NCBI GenBank assembly: GCA_023213395.1 | Contig: CM041465.1 | Location: 204,111,741-204,175,740 of the forward strand | From: Cycas panzhihuaensis | Taxonomy: Eukaryota; Cycadophyta | Direction: 5' to 3' | DNA length: 64,000 bases | Shown: one piece after another, positions 43,930 to 55,180 of the stretch | Numbering within the stretch: the first letter of the stretch is position 1 | Layout: each line of letters opens with the position of its first letter | The notes under the pieces: model-generated | What the model was told of the DNA's origin: nothing | Databases searched by the model: none | The model's input: only the letters and a program-made list of their open reading frames with translations | Program-made: the position numbers and the translations under genes

Positions 43930-45321
43930 TCCAGGTTGAGAGAGGTATTTTTGTTCGGTATTAGAGCGGTAATTTGGGAGGTGCCATCAAGGGTTGAAAG
44001 CATATTCGAGAGAATAAACGTTGAAATTTCTGAAAAGTAATGGCGAAATTGAGACGAAATGACTCGTTCTATAAAATTTGAGTGGTCGCACTATAGATTT
44101 TGGGGTGAAAGTGCGAAAATTGCAGCAGAATTAATTTCGGCCTACTTTTTTTCCATCGCTGTATTTTTGGGACAGATCTGCAACCTCAACTTCAAAAAGC
44201 CATAACTTTGGCTGCAGATATCCAAATGACCTCAAAGTTTTTTTGATTCTGTGCATTTTTTTATTTTCTTTCTAATGGAAGTGGTTTGTGGTTCATCAAA
44301 GTTAAGAATAATAAGTTATTAGCAGTTTATCAGAAGGTACTATTACAGCCCCTAGAAACCCTAATTATGAAATTCTTAAAAGGAGCATAACTTTTGATCT
44401 AAATATCAGAATTCAATTTCGTTTGAACCGTTGGAATCGTATTTTAGAGGCCATCATTTCCATCCATATTTTATATATTTTTGAGTTATATTATTTTTCA
44501 GAAATAAGTTTTTTGGGAATTTAAGGGTTTCATATTGATATGGTGACATGAATGAGGCAATGGTAATGAGGTGACTATTTGAAGCTTTCTTGTGTGTATT
44601 ATTCATGGGAGAGTACTTTGCGATGTGATACGATGTTAAGTCATGTTGATGAGGGTGACTATTGGTAACTTGAGATATATGATGGTGATTATTTAATGGC
44701 AATTGAGTACTTTATTCAATGTGTTCTGTTGAGGCGATTATGCATGTGTTTTACATGAGTAAGTTGGCTGACTTGGTACCCTTTGGAATGTGATCTTTAT
44801 GGGCATTTGAGGCAATGAGTTGTATGGTAATTGAGGCATGACATGGGCAAGTAGGTGATTGAAGCTTGTTGTATGTGATTACATAAAGAGCCATTGTGTG
44901 GCAATGACATGCTGTGGTGATATGGCAATGTTATGGTAAAGGATAAAGGATGTGTGGTCAAATAAGGCAATTGTGAATCCTTGATAAGATTGAACACTTT
45001 AGTGGGTGCATTAGGCATGTTTCATGATGTGAATGGGCAAAGAAGGAAGAGGTTTTTTCGTTGCAGGGAAGCAAAACTATTGAATTAAGTGAAGGATGTG
45101 TGACGTGAGGTATGCATGATTTTTGTGATATGTATGTGGTATAAGCTTTGATTCTATGGTGAAGTAAGTGTTTCTTTCCATGTGACTATTTGGCAATATG
45201 TGAGATGCATAAGACAATGATGTGATGATGAAGTCAATGATATGAAGGACATGAGACATGAGAAAGTTTGTTGAGATTGATGGGTAAATTTGTTGATTGA
45301 AAAGGGACGTGGTGTTAGAAA
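43930..45321 (+). other. C1 leader, non-coding
   Basis: About 1.4 kb of G/T-rich sequence with many short GGCAAT/GATGTG words and no convincing frame. The minus-strand open frames here (44454-45328) are composition artefacts. It presumably holds the packaging signal. Confidence 0.6.
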
Positions 45322-46087
45322 ATGGCATTTACAATCATGGAGGATAATGATGTGGTTATGTATGTTCTTGAAACAAATGAATACTATCTAAGGGATTCGT
45401 TTCTTCCAGTACCTAAGTACAATGGTGAAGATTACTTCTTTTGGACAATTAAAATGAGATGTCTATTCATAGCTAGAGGTTTGTAGAAGATTGTTACTGA
45501 TGAATATGATATCCCTAATGATGAAGAAGAAAAGGAAATGCTTGAGAAGAAAGATAGAAAAGCATTCATTATAATTCGTGTTGCATTCAATGAGGTTGAT
45601 CTTCCTTCCAAATTCCATTGTGTTATTCCTATGATTCTACATGCAAGTAATGCTAAAGAAGCTTGGGATTTTCTAAGGGAAGTATTTGAACAAACACCTG
45701 AAGAAACACAACGAATGATTGAAAAGGCAATTAAGGCTAGTTATGGTATAGGTACAACGAATGAAGAAAGTATCATCAACACTGATGAAACAGGATGTCA
45801 AGATGAAGAATGTCTAAGTACTGACGAAACTTCTACTGTTGAATGCATCGATGAGATTACAGATGAAAACATTGAAAGTGATGAATTGATTTCAAGAGAA
45901 ATTGAATCTAATGATCCTATAAAGGATGAGTCTTATATTGATGATGTTCCTTCTTTAAACATTGATTCAAGTTCAAAGAGTATGCTAGTTGATCAAGATT
46001 TTGCTCCAAAGATTGAAGAAGTCACTATTATACATGATGATCAAGAGTTTATACAGGATAATGATGACAAGCAAGTTGTGATTGAAG
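45322..46087 (+). pseudogene. gag: C1 gag, 5' part (interrupted by C2)
   Basis: From ATG 45322: PVPKYNGEDYFFWTIKMRCL, the typical copia gag N-terminus. Then one nonsense codon (TAG 45484-45486) at the place where copia gags have Trp (GLW), and an open run (45538 on) with LPSKFHCVIPMILHASNAKE and AWDFLREVFEQTPEE, the UBN2-type capsid wording. A long acidic tail rich in Asp/Glu/Ser follows, without an Arg/Gly region or zinc knuckle. Only this stop and the C2 insertion interrupt it. The frame ends about 15 codons beyond the insertion, at TAA 54916-54918, giving a Gag of roughly 270 residues in an intact copy. Confidence 0.8.
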
Positions 46088-46385
46088 TGAAAAAAGTGGA
46101 TCTATCCTTCATCTCCATGCACTAAACACAAAGGCAAACATGGGAGCAAGAGAGACTTGAGAGAAAGAAAGTAGCTCTCACAAAATGGGGAGGTAAGAAT
46201 GAATCTCCTCCATTGAGCTTTTGCTTTTATATTGAGAGAGGGAGCATTAGAGTTAGGTGAAATGAAATTACACATAATGCACATGAAAGTGCATTTCACT
46301 TAAGTGATCTAATTTAAAGTTCACTTAAGAACCTTTTTCGAAATAATCAACTAATGTAATGACCTTATGTCATTAACCCTTTTCA
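46088..46385 (-). repeat. C2 3' LTR
   Basis: Starts TGAAAAAAGTGG and ends CCCTTTTCA on the + strand; partners 53407-53704 and 54572-54869. Confidence 0.95.
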
Positions 46386-46848
46386 ATCTCCCCCTTAATG
46401 GTAGAAGGTCATTTCATTTTATTTTATTCTATCCTATGAGGTCTTTATTTGAGCCTCTTACAAAGCAGACTACTATGACACTTTTGTGGGAAACCCTCAT
46501 GGGGAAGAAAACCCACAAATTTTCTAATCTACTAACCTGGCTCAGGCGGCTCTTTAAATGTAGCTAGATAGCCAATCAGTACAATGAATTTTGTAGCTAA
46601 AATCTACTCAGTCTCCATATACCATTTGGTCATCCCCCATGCCCTTTCGGGTTTTCACAGGTTCCGATTTTCCAAAATGATACAACCCTTATCCTTTCAC
46701 GCCCACATGGGGTTTTCACGAATGGGATAGAGCAGAGACTTACTCTTGTCCTTCCGCGCCCACAAGGGGTTTTCACGAATGAGACAGAGTATGATGGTCC
46801 TATTGTCATCTCCTTCAATCAGTCAGAGATGGAGGCCCTAAGGCCGAG
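46386..46848 (-). other. C2 3' untranslated region with ~57-bp repeats
   Basis: The minus strand carries the polypurine tract (TTAAGGGGGAGAT, about 46387-46400). At about 46640-46790 three imperfect units share GGGGTTTTCACGAATG-type cores (written on the + strand) with a 57-bp spacing. No reading frame is expected here. Confidence 0.7.
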
Positions 46849-48520
46849 TTACTTTCGAAACTGTTCAAACTTCACCTTCTTCAATGGTTTGGTGAAGATA
46901 TCGGCCACTTGATCTGTTATGGGGCAGCACTGCAGTTGAATTGTGCCATCATGAACTAGTTCTCTAATCCTGTGGACTTTTGTACTTATATGTTTGGTAC
47001 GATCATGAAATACAGGATTTTTAGCCATCTGGATTGTAGATTGATTATCTACATGTAATCTAGTAGAACTTGTTTGGGTGGCATTTAATGTATTCAACAA
47101 TTTTCTAAGCCATATCACCTCCTTGCTTGTCTCAGAAGCAGCAATGTACTCAGCTTCGTCAGCTTGAGTGCGCAACTATCTTACGTAAATGCGGATCTCC
47201 ATGATATTGGTCTTTGTTCCAAGAAATGTTACATACCCGACGTAGATCTTCCCGTGTCTTTATCTCCAAAGAAAGTCTGAGTGTGTATGCATAAAGTTTA
47301 AATTCTGCATTGGGTTCATACAACAGACCATATTTGCTAGTCGTCTTTAGGTACCTCAACACTCGTATTGCAGCTTGCCAATGATTCTGCTTAGGATTTG
47401 TCATGAATCTTGCAAGAATGCCAACAGAGTGTGCAATATCTGGCCTTGTGTTGGTAGTATAGATGAGACTACTTACAAGTTGCCTGTAGAGTGTTGCGTC
47501 TGCCTCCCTATTGTCACCATCAACTGAGAGTTTAATATTAGGCTCCATAGGTGTATCCACTGGTCGAGCACCTTCCAACTGAAACTTTGTCAGAAGATCG
47601 TTGATATATTTTTCTTGGGAGAGAAAGATTTTGCCATCCTTTTGAGTTACTTCAATTCCCAAGTAATATTTCATCAACCCGAGGTCAGACAATTCAAAAG
47701 TTTTAGCAAGGTCTTTCTTCAGCTGGCTGATTACCTGTTCACTATTCCCCGTTATGAGCATGTCATCCACAAAGATTAAGAGGTAAATAACTTTATCATT
47801 TTGGCGCTTGATGAATAATGTTGCATCAATATCTTGATAGTCACAAACCTCATATCTAAGTTGCCTCATTCTTTCAGACAACTTGGTAAACCAAGCACGA
47901 GGGGTTTGCTTTAAGCCGTACAAGGACTTTTTAAGCCTGCAAACTTTATGCTTCTGACCGTCAATCTCGTATCCTTCTAGCTTAGCCATGTAAATTTCTT
48001 CTTTAAGGTCCCCATTGAGAAATGCGGTCTTAACATCGAGTTGGTGGATTTTCCAACCCTGTTGAGTAGCCAGGGCTATAAGAGTTCTGATTGTAGGCCA
48101 CTTGGTTGTAGGAGCAAAGGTTTCAGTGTAGTCAATGCCTTCCCTTTGCGTGAATCCTTTTGCTACCAACCTCGCCTTGTGTTTTTCTAGGGTGCCATCT
48201 GATCTATACATGTTTTTGAACACCCATTTATTTTGAACTACCTTTCTTCCAAGTGGTAGATCAACAAGCTCCCATGTACCGTTCTTAATAAGAGATTGAT
48301 ACTCTTCATTCATGGCATTTCTCCAAGCTGCATGCTTTCTGACTTCTTGGTACGTTAGGGGCTCTTCATTAAGAGCAAGATGCGATTCATTGGTTCAAGC
48401 TCAGCAAAGTGATTCATGCATCCTTGCTCTATGGGCACTTCTAGTGCCGCTTTGCCTACCTCATCCGGGTCGCATGTCCTTGTGTAGCCGGTAGGCTTCA
48501 CGAAAACCTCGAGTTGGGAA
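46849..48520 (-). pseudogene. pol: C2 reverse transcriptase and RNase H (384-codon open stretch)
   Basis: 48313-47159 is open for 384 codons: NGTWELVDLPLGRKVVQNKW, ARLVAKGFTQREGIDYTETF, IHQLDVKTAFLNGDLKEEIY and the catalytic box LLIFVDDMLITGN (about 47780-47742). It continues MKYYLGIEVTQKDGKIFLSQ and TRPDIAHSVGILARFMTNPK. A frameshift region near 47160-47290 precedes the RNase H end (47175-46849: EAEYIAASETSKEVIWLRKL, HVDNQSTIQMAKNPVFHDRT, VADIFTKPL). Catalytic residues are kept. It is the longest open copia RT in the window. The + strand frames at 48312-48801 are shadows. Confidence 0.9.
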
Positions 48521-48759
48521 TGAGGTTTTCATTTCCACAACCTCTTGATCTTCGTTTTGATCCTGAAAAGGATCATGTGAAATATTTGGCACGGAGGAAG
48601 TTGGCGATCTTTGGAGAAGATGGGCCGACCACGGATGTTGGAGAAGATGATCCTTCTGCTATGGCTTTGCCTTTGTCAACTTGGCTGTTCATAAATGATG
48701 GTGTTGGATGTGTACACATTGGCTTGGAGTCACAACTTGTATCCTCCGAGGCTCTATTA

Positions 48760-49860
48760 TCAGATTCCAAGATTTTGAGCAATGTCAAAGATCTCCCCTA
48801 AATTTTGGAACTGGACATCAAATTCAGTGGCATCATTAAATCGGTATGAAGGCGTCTTGGAGTCAAGTCTGAGTAATTGATCTTCAGTCTCTACAAAGAT
48901 AACATCTCTAGTGATGATGATTTTGCGCTCTGAAGGTATAAAAACCTTGTATCCCTTTTTGTCCATAGGGTATCCGACAAAGATGCCTTTGATGCCTCTA
49001 TCTTGGAGCTTATTTCTATGGTCCTGCAAAATATGAGCATAACAAGTAAAGCCAAAAATTCTTAAGTGGGAGATAGAGGGGGTTTGTCCATACCACATTT
49101 CATGTGGAGAGGGGCCAAGCTTGGAGGGACTAACAGTGTTGATGCAATACACAGCAGTCTAGATAGCCTCAGCCCAAAGATAGATAAGGACATTCTTATA
49201 TACCAGCATAGCACGAGCCATATTCATGATGGTCCTATTCATGCGCTCAGCAACTCCATTTTGCTGGGGTGTACCGCAATGATGGTCTAATGTTTGATTC
49301 CATGTTGGCGTAGGTACGATTCAAACTCATTGGATGTGTACTCGCCACCATTGTCGATCCCGAGTATTTTGATCTTGAATCGATTCATTTTCCACGGGCC
49401 TTGAAAGCTTGAAACATAGAAAAGCTTCATCTTTCTTTGCAAGAAAAGCAACCCATACTTTCTTGGTAAAATCATCAATGAAAGTAATATAGTACCACTA
49501 CATTTGAGAGAAGGGATGGGCATAGGACCGCATATATCCGAGTGTACAAGCAAAAGGTTGGCTAGATTTCCACCGACTACGAGGAAAGGGTTGTCTTTGA
49601 GATTTAGCAATAATACATGCTTCACATTTAAAGGGCTTGGAGGGGAACTTAGGCAAACCAGAAAGAGTGTCTTGTAGTTCTCTTAAACGATCAATTTTGA
49701 TATGGCCCATACGAGCATGCCATAGAGCTGCTTGGGACAACTTTTGAGGAGTCAGGGTTGTGGTAAAAACAAATTCATCATCAACATAGGTGGCTTCAGG
49801 GGATGGTGAGCCAGTTAGGCGAAAAAGTTTGCCATCAAGAATTCCAGTCATAACCACAAC
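48760..49860 (-). pseudogene. pol: C2 integrase
   Basis: Zinc-binding region: ALWHARMGHIKIDRLREL and CEACIIAKSQRQPF (HHCC pattern, 49740-49600). The core keeps Asp in LLVHSDICGPM and Asp in GIDNGGEYTSNEF. Glu (NGVAERMNRT, about 49231-49270) lies in a different frame after stops. The C-terminal piece 49152-48760 reads GPSPHEMWYGQTPSISHLRI and YPMDKKGYKVFIPSERK. At least two frame changes between 49290 and 49500 break it. A disrupted start of the DDE region is visible at 49440-49500. Confidence 0.85.
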
Positions 49861-50460
49861 ATTTGAAGGAGGGTGAATGACACAGAGAGTTTAATTGTTT
49901 GCAGTTACACTCAGATCAAATCCACGAGAGACAAGGGTGGACAGGGAGAGCAGATTCTACTTTAGAGCAGGAATATATAAAACATCAACAAGTGTAAAAT
50001 CTGGAAGGCACAGGAGTTTCAGCAAACAGCCCAAGTCCTTCGATTTGGTTGAGATGATTTGTCGACCATGTGTACAACACCACGAACTTGAGTCAAAATC
50101 TTGAAAGAGCTGGCGATGACAAGTCATGTGTTGTGTTGCTCCAAAGATCCATGATCCACGATGAAGTATTTGAGGTAGCACTATTTGCAACTCCAAGTGG
50201 TGAAGGCAAAAGTGAATAAGCATAGCCACAATGAGCCTCAATATCCTTAGTGGATCTATCAACAACATTTGATGAAGTGGTCCTAATTCTTTGAAGGTGT
50301 GCATGAGCAAATTGCATTCCACCAAAAGCATCTTCAAAAGAAGTATTATCAACATTATGTGCACCATGGTGCTGTTGATAACTTGGTAGTTTATTGGTGG
50401 CAGTTTTGCAATTTTTGGCATAATGTCCTCTTCTATTACACCTTTGGCACACGATTGTTT
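49861..50460 (-). pseudogene. gag: C2 gag zinc knuckle and protease region
   Basis: The zinc knuckle CQRCNRRGHYAKNC (about 50450-50407) has the full CX2CX4HX4C pattern. Downstream the protease site is disrupted. SSWIMD and GATQHMT are readable in two different frames near 50150, so a one-base shift lies inside the DSGATxH motif. The segment to about 49880 reads the protease body (LLKLLCLPDFTLVDVLYIPALK). Confidence 0.8.
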
Positions 50461-51350
50461 GATTTCCAGTCCAAGTATTGGGCTGGTTGGATTGTCTCTA
50501 ATTACTGGATCTAGGTCCAGGTTGATTATTTTGGCCTTGGCCTTGAGACTGTTTTTGTTGGAATTGAGGAGCCTGTTGACTAAGAGGACGTTGTCCTTGT
50601 TGTCTACCTCTTCCTCTTCCACGGGAATTACCACCTCTACGAGAGTATTGACCTTGATTTTTGGTGTAACAAAGATCTTCTTCCACTTCAAAAGCAGCAT
50701 CAACTGGATCTGATGTAGTGGCAAATCTGGTATCAAAGGTCTTATCAAATTCAATGAACTTATCAGCAAGACCCTCAAAGTTTATGGTCTTCAAAGTGCC
50801 ACTAGATTAAAGACTCCCCAATAGATTTTTATAATCTGGGATATGAAGACATGACTGAATCAAGAAAGCCCATGTAATGCATTGAGTTTTAAAATCTTTA
50901 TCAATGGCTTGCTTGATTGGACGAAGGAGATTGATTGTCTCACTTGCATGTCCTTTCTGCATTTTCAATTTGTTCATCTTCAGCACTAAGTGAACAAATT
51001 CTAAGTCTAATTTAGTGTCAAAGTTCTTCTTAAGAAGTTCAAGAACTTTCCATGCTGTATCATGTATAGCTTCATCAATGAGATTATGCAGGGAATAATC
51101 AGTGACAAGCAAGATCCTGCACGGATTTTATCATCATCAAGTTCCCATTCGCGTTTAGCGGCTTGATGGGCGGTTGGAGCACCTCCTGCTGAAGCGGTTG
51201 TGTGGTAGTCAGAATGCAACGGTGGTGTAGGTTGTAAGTGATCTCTCCATAGACCTTCATACTTTGCGGCATTTCGACACCGATGAACCACATGTCCCAA
51301 TTTTCTTTCCTTTTAGAATGGTTCACATTTTGCTTGAATTGTGAAGACAT
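50461..51350 (-). pseudogene. gag: C2 gag capsid and Arg/Gly-rich region
   Basis: From about 51350: NWDMWFIGVEMPQS and, in another frame, AAKYEGLWRDHL. Then ELDDDKIRAGSCLSLIIPCI, DEAIHDTAWKVLELLKKNFD, LEFVHLVLKMNKLKMQKGHA and INFEGLADKFIEFDKTFDTR. A basic, low-complexity tail (YSRRGGNSRGRGRGRQQGQR, 50660-50600) is typical of copia nucleocapsids. Stops near 50808 and 50498 and a frameshift near 51105 break it. Confidence 0.8.
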
Positions 51351-53406
51351 TATGTCTTTTAGAAGGGAAGAAATGAATAAGGACTATAAAAGTGATGGCA
51401 ATAAATGACCGATCACTATTTACAAATGGGAAATGTAATGAAGTAGTGTAGAAGAAGGAAGAAGAAGTGAGAATGGTTGCTCAAAGATGAAGGGAGCAAC
51501 TTAGAGAAAAGTCACCAACACTTGTGACAAATATTATCTTGACGCAGCAGGAATATGAGAAGCACTATGATAAAAATTGGCCACTAACACTTGTGGCAAA
51601 TATTAACCTGACACAACAGGAATATGAGAAGCACTATGATTGTGATTACACTATGGATCACTTTTTACAAATAAGTAAGTGATCAATATACAAGATTGTA
51701 GGCCAATGTAGAAGCTGACATCATTGGGTTTACACAACTTGAAACTCAAATGTAGGATGTGTAATCAACCCAATAACCTCTAACTTGTGTCCAACGTCTA
51801 GTTGAGGTTGTTGAAGGGATGCCTAGGCTTCTAGTAGAATTAAGTTGGCCTTCACCCGCGATACCTGCAATTGTGCTTGGTGATGAAATCCAAGTCACAA
51901 CGGAGCCCAGGTACTCCCAATTCTCACCCAGTTCACCAATGAGCAGCTATATACCTCCTCTAAAGAGTGGTACGTGCATACCCATGGCTATGACGGATAT
52001 TGGATCGGGTATATTTTAATCTTGTATTAAAGTTTCAGTTTTCCCAGTTGGTTATCAAGATGATTCCTGATTGAGGTACGATGGTATGGCTAACCAAACC
52101 TCACCAATATTCTGGTTTAATCCAATCCCAACTTGAAACCCACACCTCCTTTATGGCACGGCATACTGCCAACCAAGGTATCTCAACCTTGGCGAGTGTG
52201 TGAACAGGTACAAGATGGCGGAAAATAGCGTACGTGATGCGTTCCTTTTAGGAAGAGTGAAAAGATTATCGAATTGCATCAAACGTACATTCAACTGAAA
52301 ATAATGCTTGCTTGGAGTGCTTTTGGAGCGCTTGCTTGAAGTGCTTGCTTGAAGTGTCTTTGGAGTGCTTGCTTTGAGTGGTTTTAGAGTGCTGAAATGC
52401 AATGCTAATAAGTGAGTGAGGACACCAGATATTGCTTTGATCTAGGTGGTTTTTTTCCACTTTTACAATGGGCTTTTAAGTCTTATAAAAAGGAAGAAAT
52501 TTTCTTTTTTTTTTTTTTTTTCTTTTTTTTTTGTTAATACAAAAAAAGTACTCTTCACTAAATCAACAATAACTTTCTCCCATGATGTCGAAATGGAGTG
52601 CCAGTTTTTGTGTTGCAAACTAGACTCAAAGCTTCATCTTCAGGAAGTGGAATCAGGTCCAAATGAGTTCTGGAAAGTTTTTGACCCATAAAGTTAGGAA
52701 ATTATATTTTTCCATAATTCTTACTAAAAATAACTGTTGTTCACTAAAACAGCAATAACTTCCTCATACGACATCCAAATTAGGTGCCGGTTTTTGCGCT
52801 GGAAAGTAGACTCAGAGCCCCATCTTTGACAATTGGAATCATTTCAATTGGATCTCTGTAGAAGATTTTGCAGACCTGTGAAGTTCAGCAATCAAATTGT
52901 ATTTCTGTAGAAATTTCAGCTTGCTAATATCTCATTAACACATGATACCATATGAAATTTCCATCATTTTTTTATCACTAGGATCCCAATATGGGTAAGG
53001 TGAGAGCATACAATGATAGATATTTTAAATGGCTCGAAATTCTTTAAAAAAAATCGGTAAAACCTCCCCTTACAATAATTCTTCTAAATGCTGGAAAATT
53101 TTCAGTAGCATTTCCCCTTGTTAAATGGACAAAAAAGGGAAAAGAAAAAGAAAAAATGAGATAGCATGAATGGCCAGCAAAGGATTGGAATCCTTAGGCC
53201 TTATAACTCCTTGTATTATGCTTCCAAACCTACAAAAGAGAAAGGAAAAGCAAACAATACAAAATATGCTATCATAATAACTTGAAAATATTTCTAAATT
53301 CACTTTCACAATCTCCTTCACCACATGGATTGTGGGGGAGAAGGAAGTGATGGCTCCATTGCAAGTGCAAGTGGGGAATATGAAGGAAGCAAGCTCTAAT
53401 ACCACA
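51351..53406 (-). other. C2 leader between primer site and gag
   Basis: About 2 kb with no coding signal. It holds a ~75-bp direct duplication at 51500-51645 (ACACTTGTG-CAAATATTA, ATATGAGAAGCACTATGAT), a minisatellite of GCTTGCTTGAAGT-like words at 52303-52396, a T-rich run at 52500-52532, and two diverged ~190-bp repeats (52545-52690 and 52735-52880). The primer site TGGTATTAGAGC (minus) lies at its end, about 53392-53404. Confidence 0.7.
52303..52396. repeat. Short G/T-rich minisatellite in C2 leader
   Basis: Repeated GCTTGCTTG(A/G)AGTG and TTTGGAGTGC words, about 7 units. Confidence 0.75.
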
Positions 53407-53704
53407 TGAAAAGAGTGGATCTATCCTTCATCTCCATGCACTAAACACAAAGGCAAACATGAGAGCAAGAGAGACTTGAGAGAAAGAAAGTAGCTCTCAC
53501 AAAATGGGGAGGTAAGAATGAAGCTCCTTCATTGAGCTTTTGCTTTTATATTGAGAAATGGAGCATTAGAGTTAGGTGAAATGAAATTACACATAATGCA
53601 CATGAAAGTGCATTTCACTTAAGTGATCTAATTTAAAGTTCACTTAAGACCCTTTTTCGAAATAATCAACTAATGTAATGACCTTATGTCATTAACCCTT
53701 TTCA
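53407..53704 (-). repeat. C2 5' LTR
   Basis: TGAAAAGAGTGG ... CCCTTTTCA on the + strand; followed outside by TGAAAATGG, the decayed target duplication. Confidence 0.95.
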
Positions 53705-54571
53705 TGAAAATGGTTACTTACAGGATCTTCTTCAGACTAACAAGCCACAATAAAGAATCAGGATTTACACTTGCTAGAGCAGCTACATCAACATCGTTAC
53801 TACAGAATTGAAGATGGAAATCAAGCTGAAGATATCATCTTACAAATGCATCAGTACAGAATTGAAGATGAAAATCAAGATGAAGACATCATTATGCAGC
53901 CAAGACATCACTACAAGATCGAAGACAACGATCAAGTTGAAGACATCATTTTCAAGACATTTCCAAGGACAAGGTGTTGCTCCCCCATCTTTGACAATTG
54001 GAATCACTTCAATTGGATCTTTGTAGAAGATTTTGCAGACCTGTGAAGTTCAGGAATCAATTTGTATTTCTGTAGAAATTTCAGCTTGCTAATATGTCAT
54101 TAACACATGATACCATATGAAATTTCCATCATTTTTTAATCACTAGGATCCCAATATGGGCAAGGTGAGAGCATACAATGATAGATATTTTAAATGGCTC
54201 GAAATTCTTTTTAAAAAATTGGTAAAACCTCCCCTTACAATCATTGTTCTAAATGCTGGAAAATTTTCAACAGCATTTCCCCTTGTTAAATGGACAAAAA
54301 AGGGAAAAGAAAAAGAAAGAATGAGATAGCATGAATGGCCAGCAAAGGATTGAAATCCTTGGGTCTTATAACTCCTTGTATTATGCATCCAAACCTGCAA
54401 AAGAGAAAGGAAAAGCAAACAATACAAAATATGCTATTATAATAACTTGAAAATATTTCTAAATTCACTTTCACAATCTCCTTCACCACATGGATTGTGG
54501 GGGAGAAGGAAGTGATGGCTCCATTGCAAGTGCAAGTGGGGAATATGAAGGAAGCAAGCTCTAATACCATA

Positions 54572-54869
54572 TGAAAAGAGTGGATCTATCCTTCATCTCC
54601 ATGCACTAAACACGAAGGCAAACATGAGAGCAAGAGAGACTTGAGAGAAAGAAAGTAGCTCTCACAAAATGGGGAGGTAAGAATGAAGCTCCTCCATTGA
54701 GCTTTTGCTTTTATATTGAGAGAGGAAGCATTAGAGTTAGGTGAAATGAAATTACACATAATGCACATGAAAGTGCATTTTACTTAGGTGATCTAATTTA
54801 AAGTTCACTTAAGACCCTTTTTCGAAATAATCAACTAATGTAATGACCTTATGTCATTAACCCTTTTCA
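54572..54869 (-). repeat. Duplicated C2 LTR
   Basis: 298 bp, same limits as the other two C2 LTRs, differing from 53407-53704 at about 7 positions. Confidence 0.9.
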
Positions 54870-54874
54870 TGAAG

Positions 54875-55180
54875 ATGGTTACTTACAAGATCTTCTTCAG
54901 ACTAACCAGCCACAATAAAGAATCAGGATTTACACTTGCTAGAGCAGCTACATCAACATCGTTACTACAGAATTGAAGATGGAAATCAAGCTGAGAATAT
55001 TATCTTACAAACGCATCAGTACAGAATTGAAGATGAAAATCAAGATGAAGACATCATTATGCAGCCAAGACATCACTACAAGATCGAAGACAACGATCAA
55101 GTTGAAGACATCATTTTCAAGACATTTCCAAGGACAAGGCATTGCAAATACAAATGACCCAAATATACATTAAGGGAGAG
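54875..55180 (+). pseudogene. C1 gag end and RNase H-tail-like remnant
   Basis: The first ~44 bases finish the C1 gag frame (TAA 54916). From about 54936 an open stretch codes three copies of a YRIEDxNQxEDII-type peptide (spaced about 20 codons) and ends QVEDIIFKTFPRTR then HCKYK. That last piece resembles the end of copia RNase H (QVADIFTKxLP), suggesting the rest of pol was deleted and this tail expanded. A second copy lies at 53771-53974 because of the tandem duplication. Function is unlikely. Confidence 0.5.

Larger units (their letters stand above)
46088..53704 (-). mobile_element. C2: Ty1/copia retrotransposon nested in C1 gag
   Basis: Minus-strand element of 7617 bp. The LTRs are 298 bp (46088-46385 and 53407-53704) and differ at about 7 positions (2.3%). 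The primer site TGGTATTAGAGC adjoins the 5' LTR, and GGGGGAG lies before the 3' LTR. The left flank TGAAG (46083-46087) pairs with TGAAA (53705-53709) and with TGAAG (54870-54874) beyond the duplicated LTR. Gag, protease, integrase, RT and RNase H are all recognisable, with a few stops and shifts. A ~2-kb leader between primer site and gag makes it longer than most copia elements. Confidence 0.95.
52818..55139. repeat. Tandem duplication of the C2/C1 junction (offset 1165 bp)
   Basis: 52818-53974 and 53984-55139 are direct copies, each containing C2 leader sequence (about 590 bp), one C2 LTR (53407-53704; 54572-54869) and about 270 bp of C1 flank. Nine filler bases (TGTTGCTCC) lie between them. 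The third LTR and the second target copy (TGAAG, 54870) therefore came from duplication, not another insertion. Confidence 0.9.

Noticed and set aside
44454-45328. Minus-strand open frames inside the C1 leader
   Set aside because: They lie in G/T-rich repeat-like leader DNA, are rich in His/Thr/Asn from composition and oppose the element's coding strand.
48312-48801. Plus-strand open frames over C2 pol
   Set aside because: Shadows of the minus-strand copia pol between integrase and RT.
54572-54869. A separate solo-LTR insertion of C2 family
   Set aside because: The leader and C1 flank are duplicated with it at a constant 1165-bp offset, so a tandem duplication explains it better.
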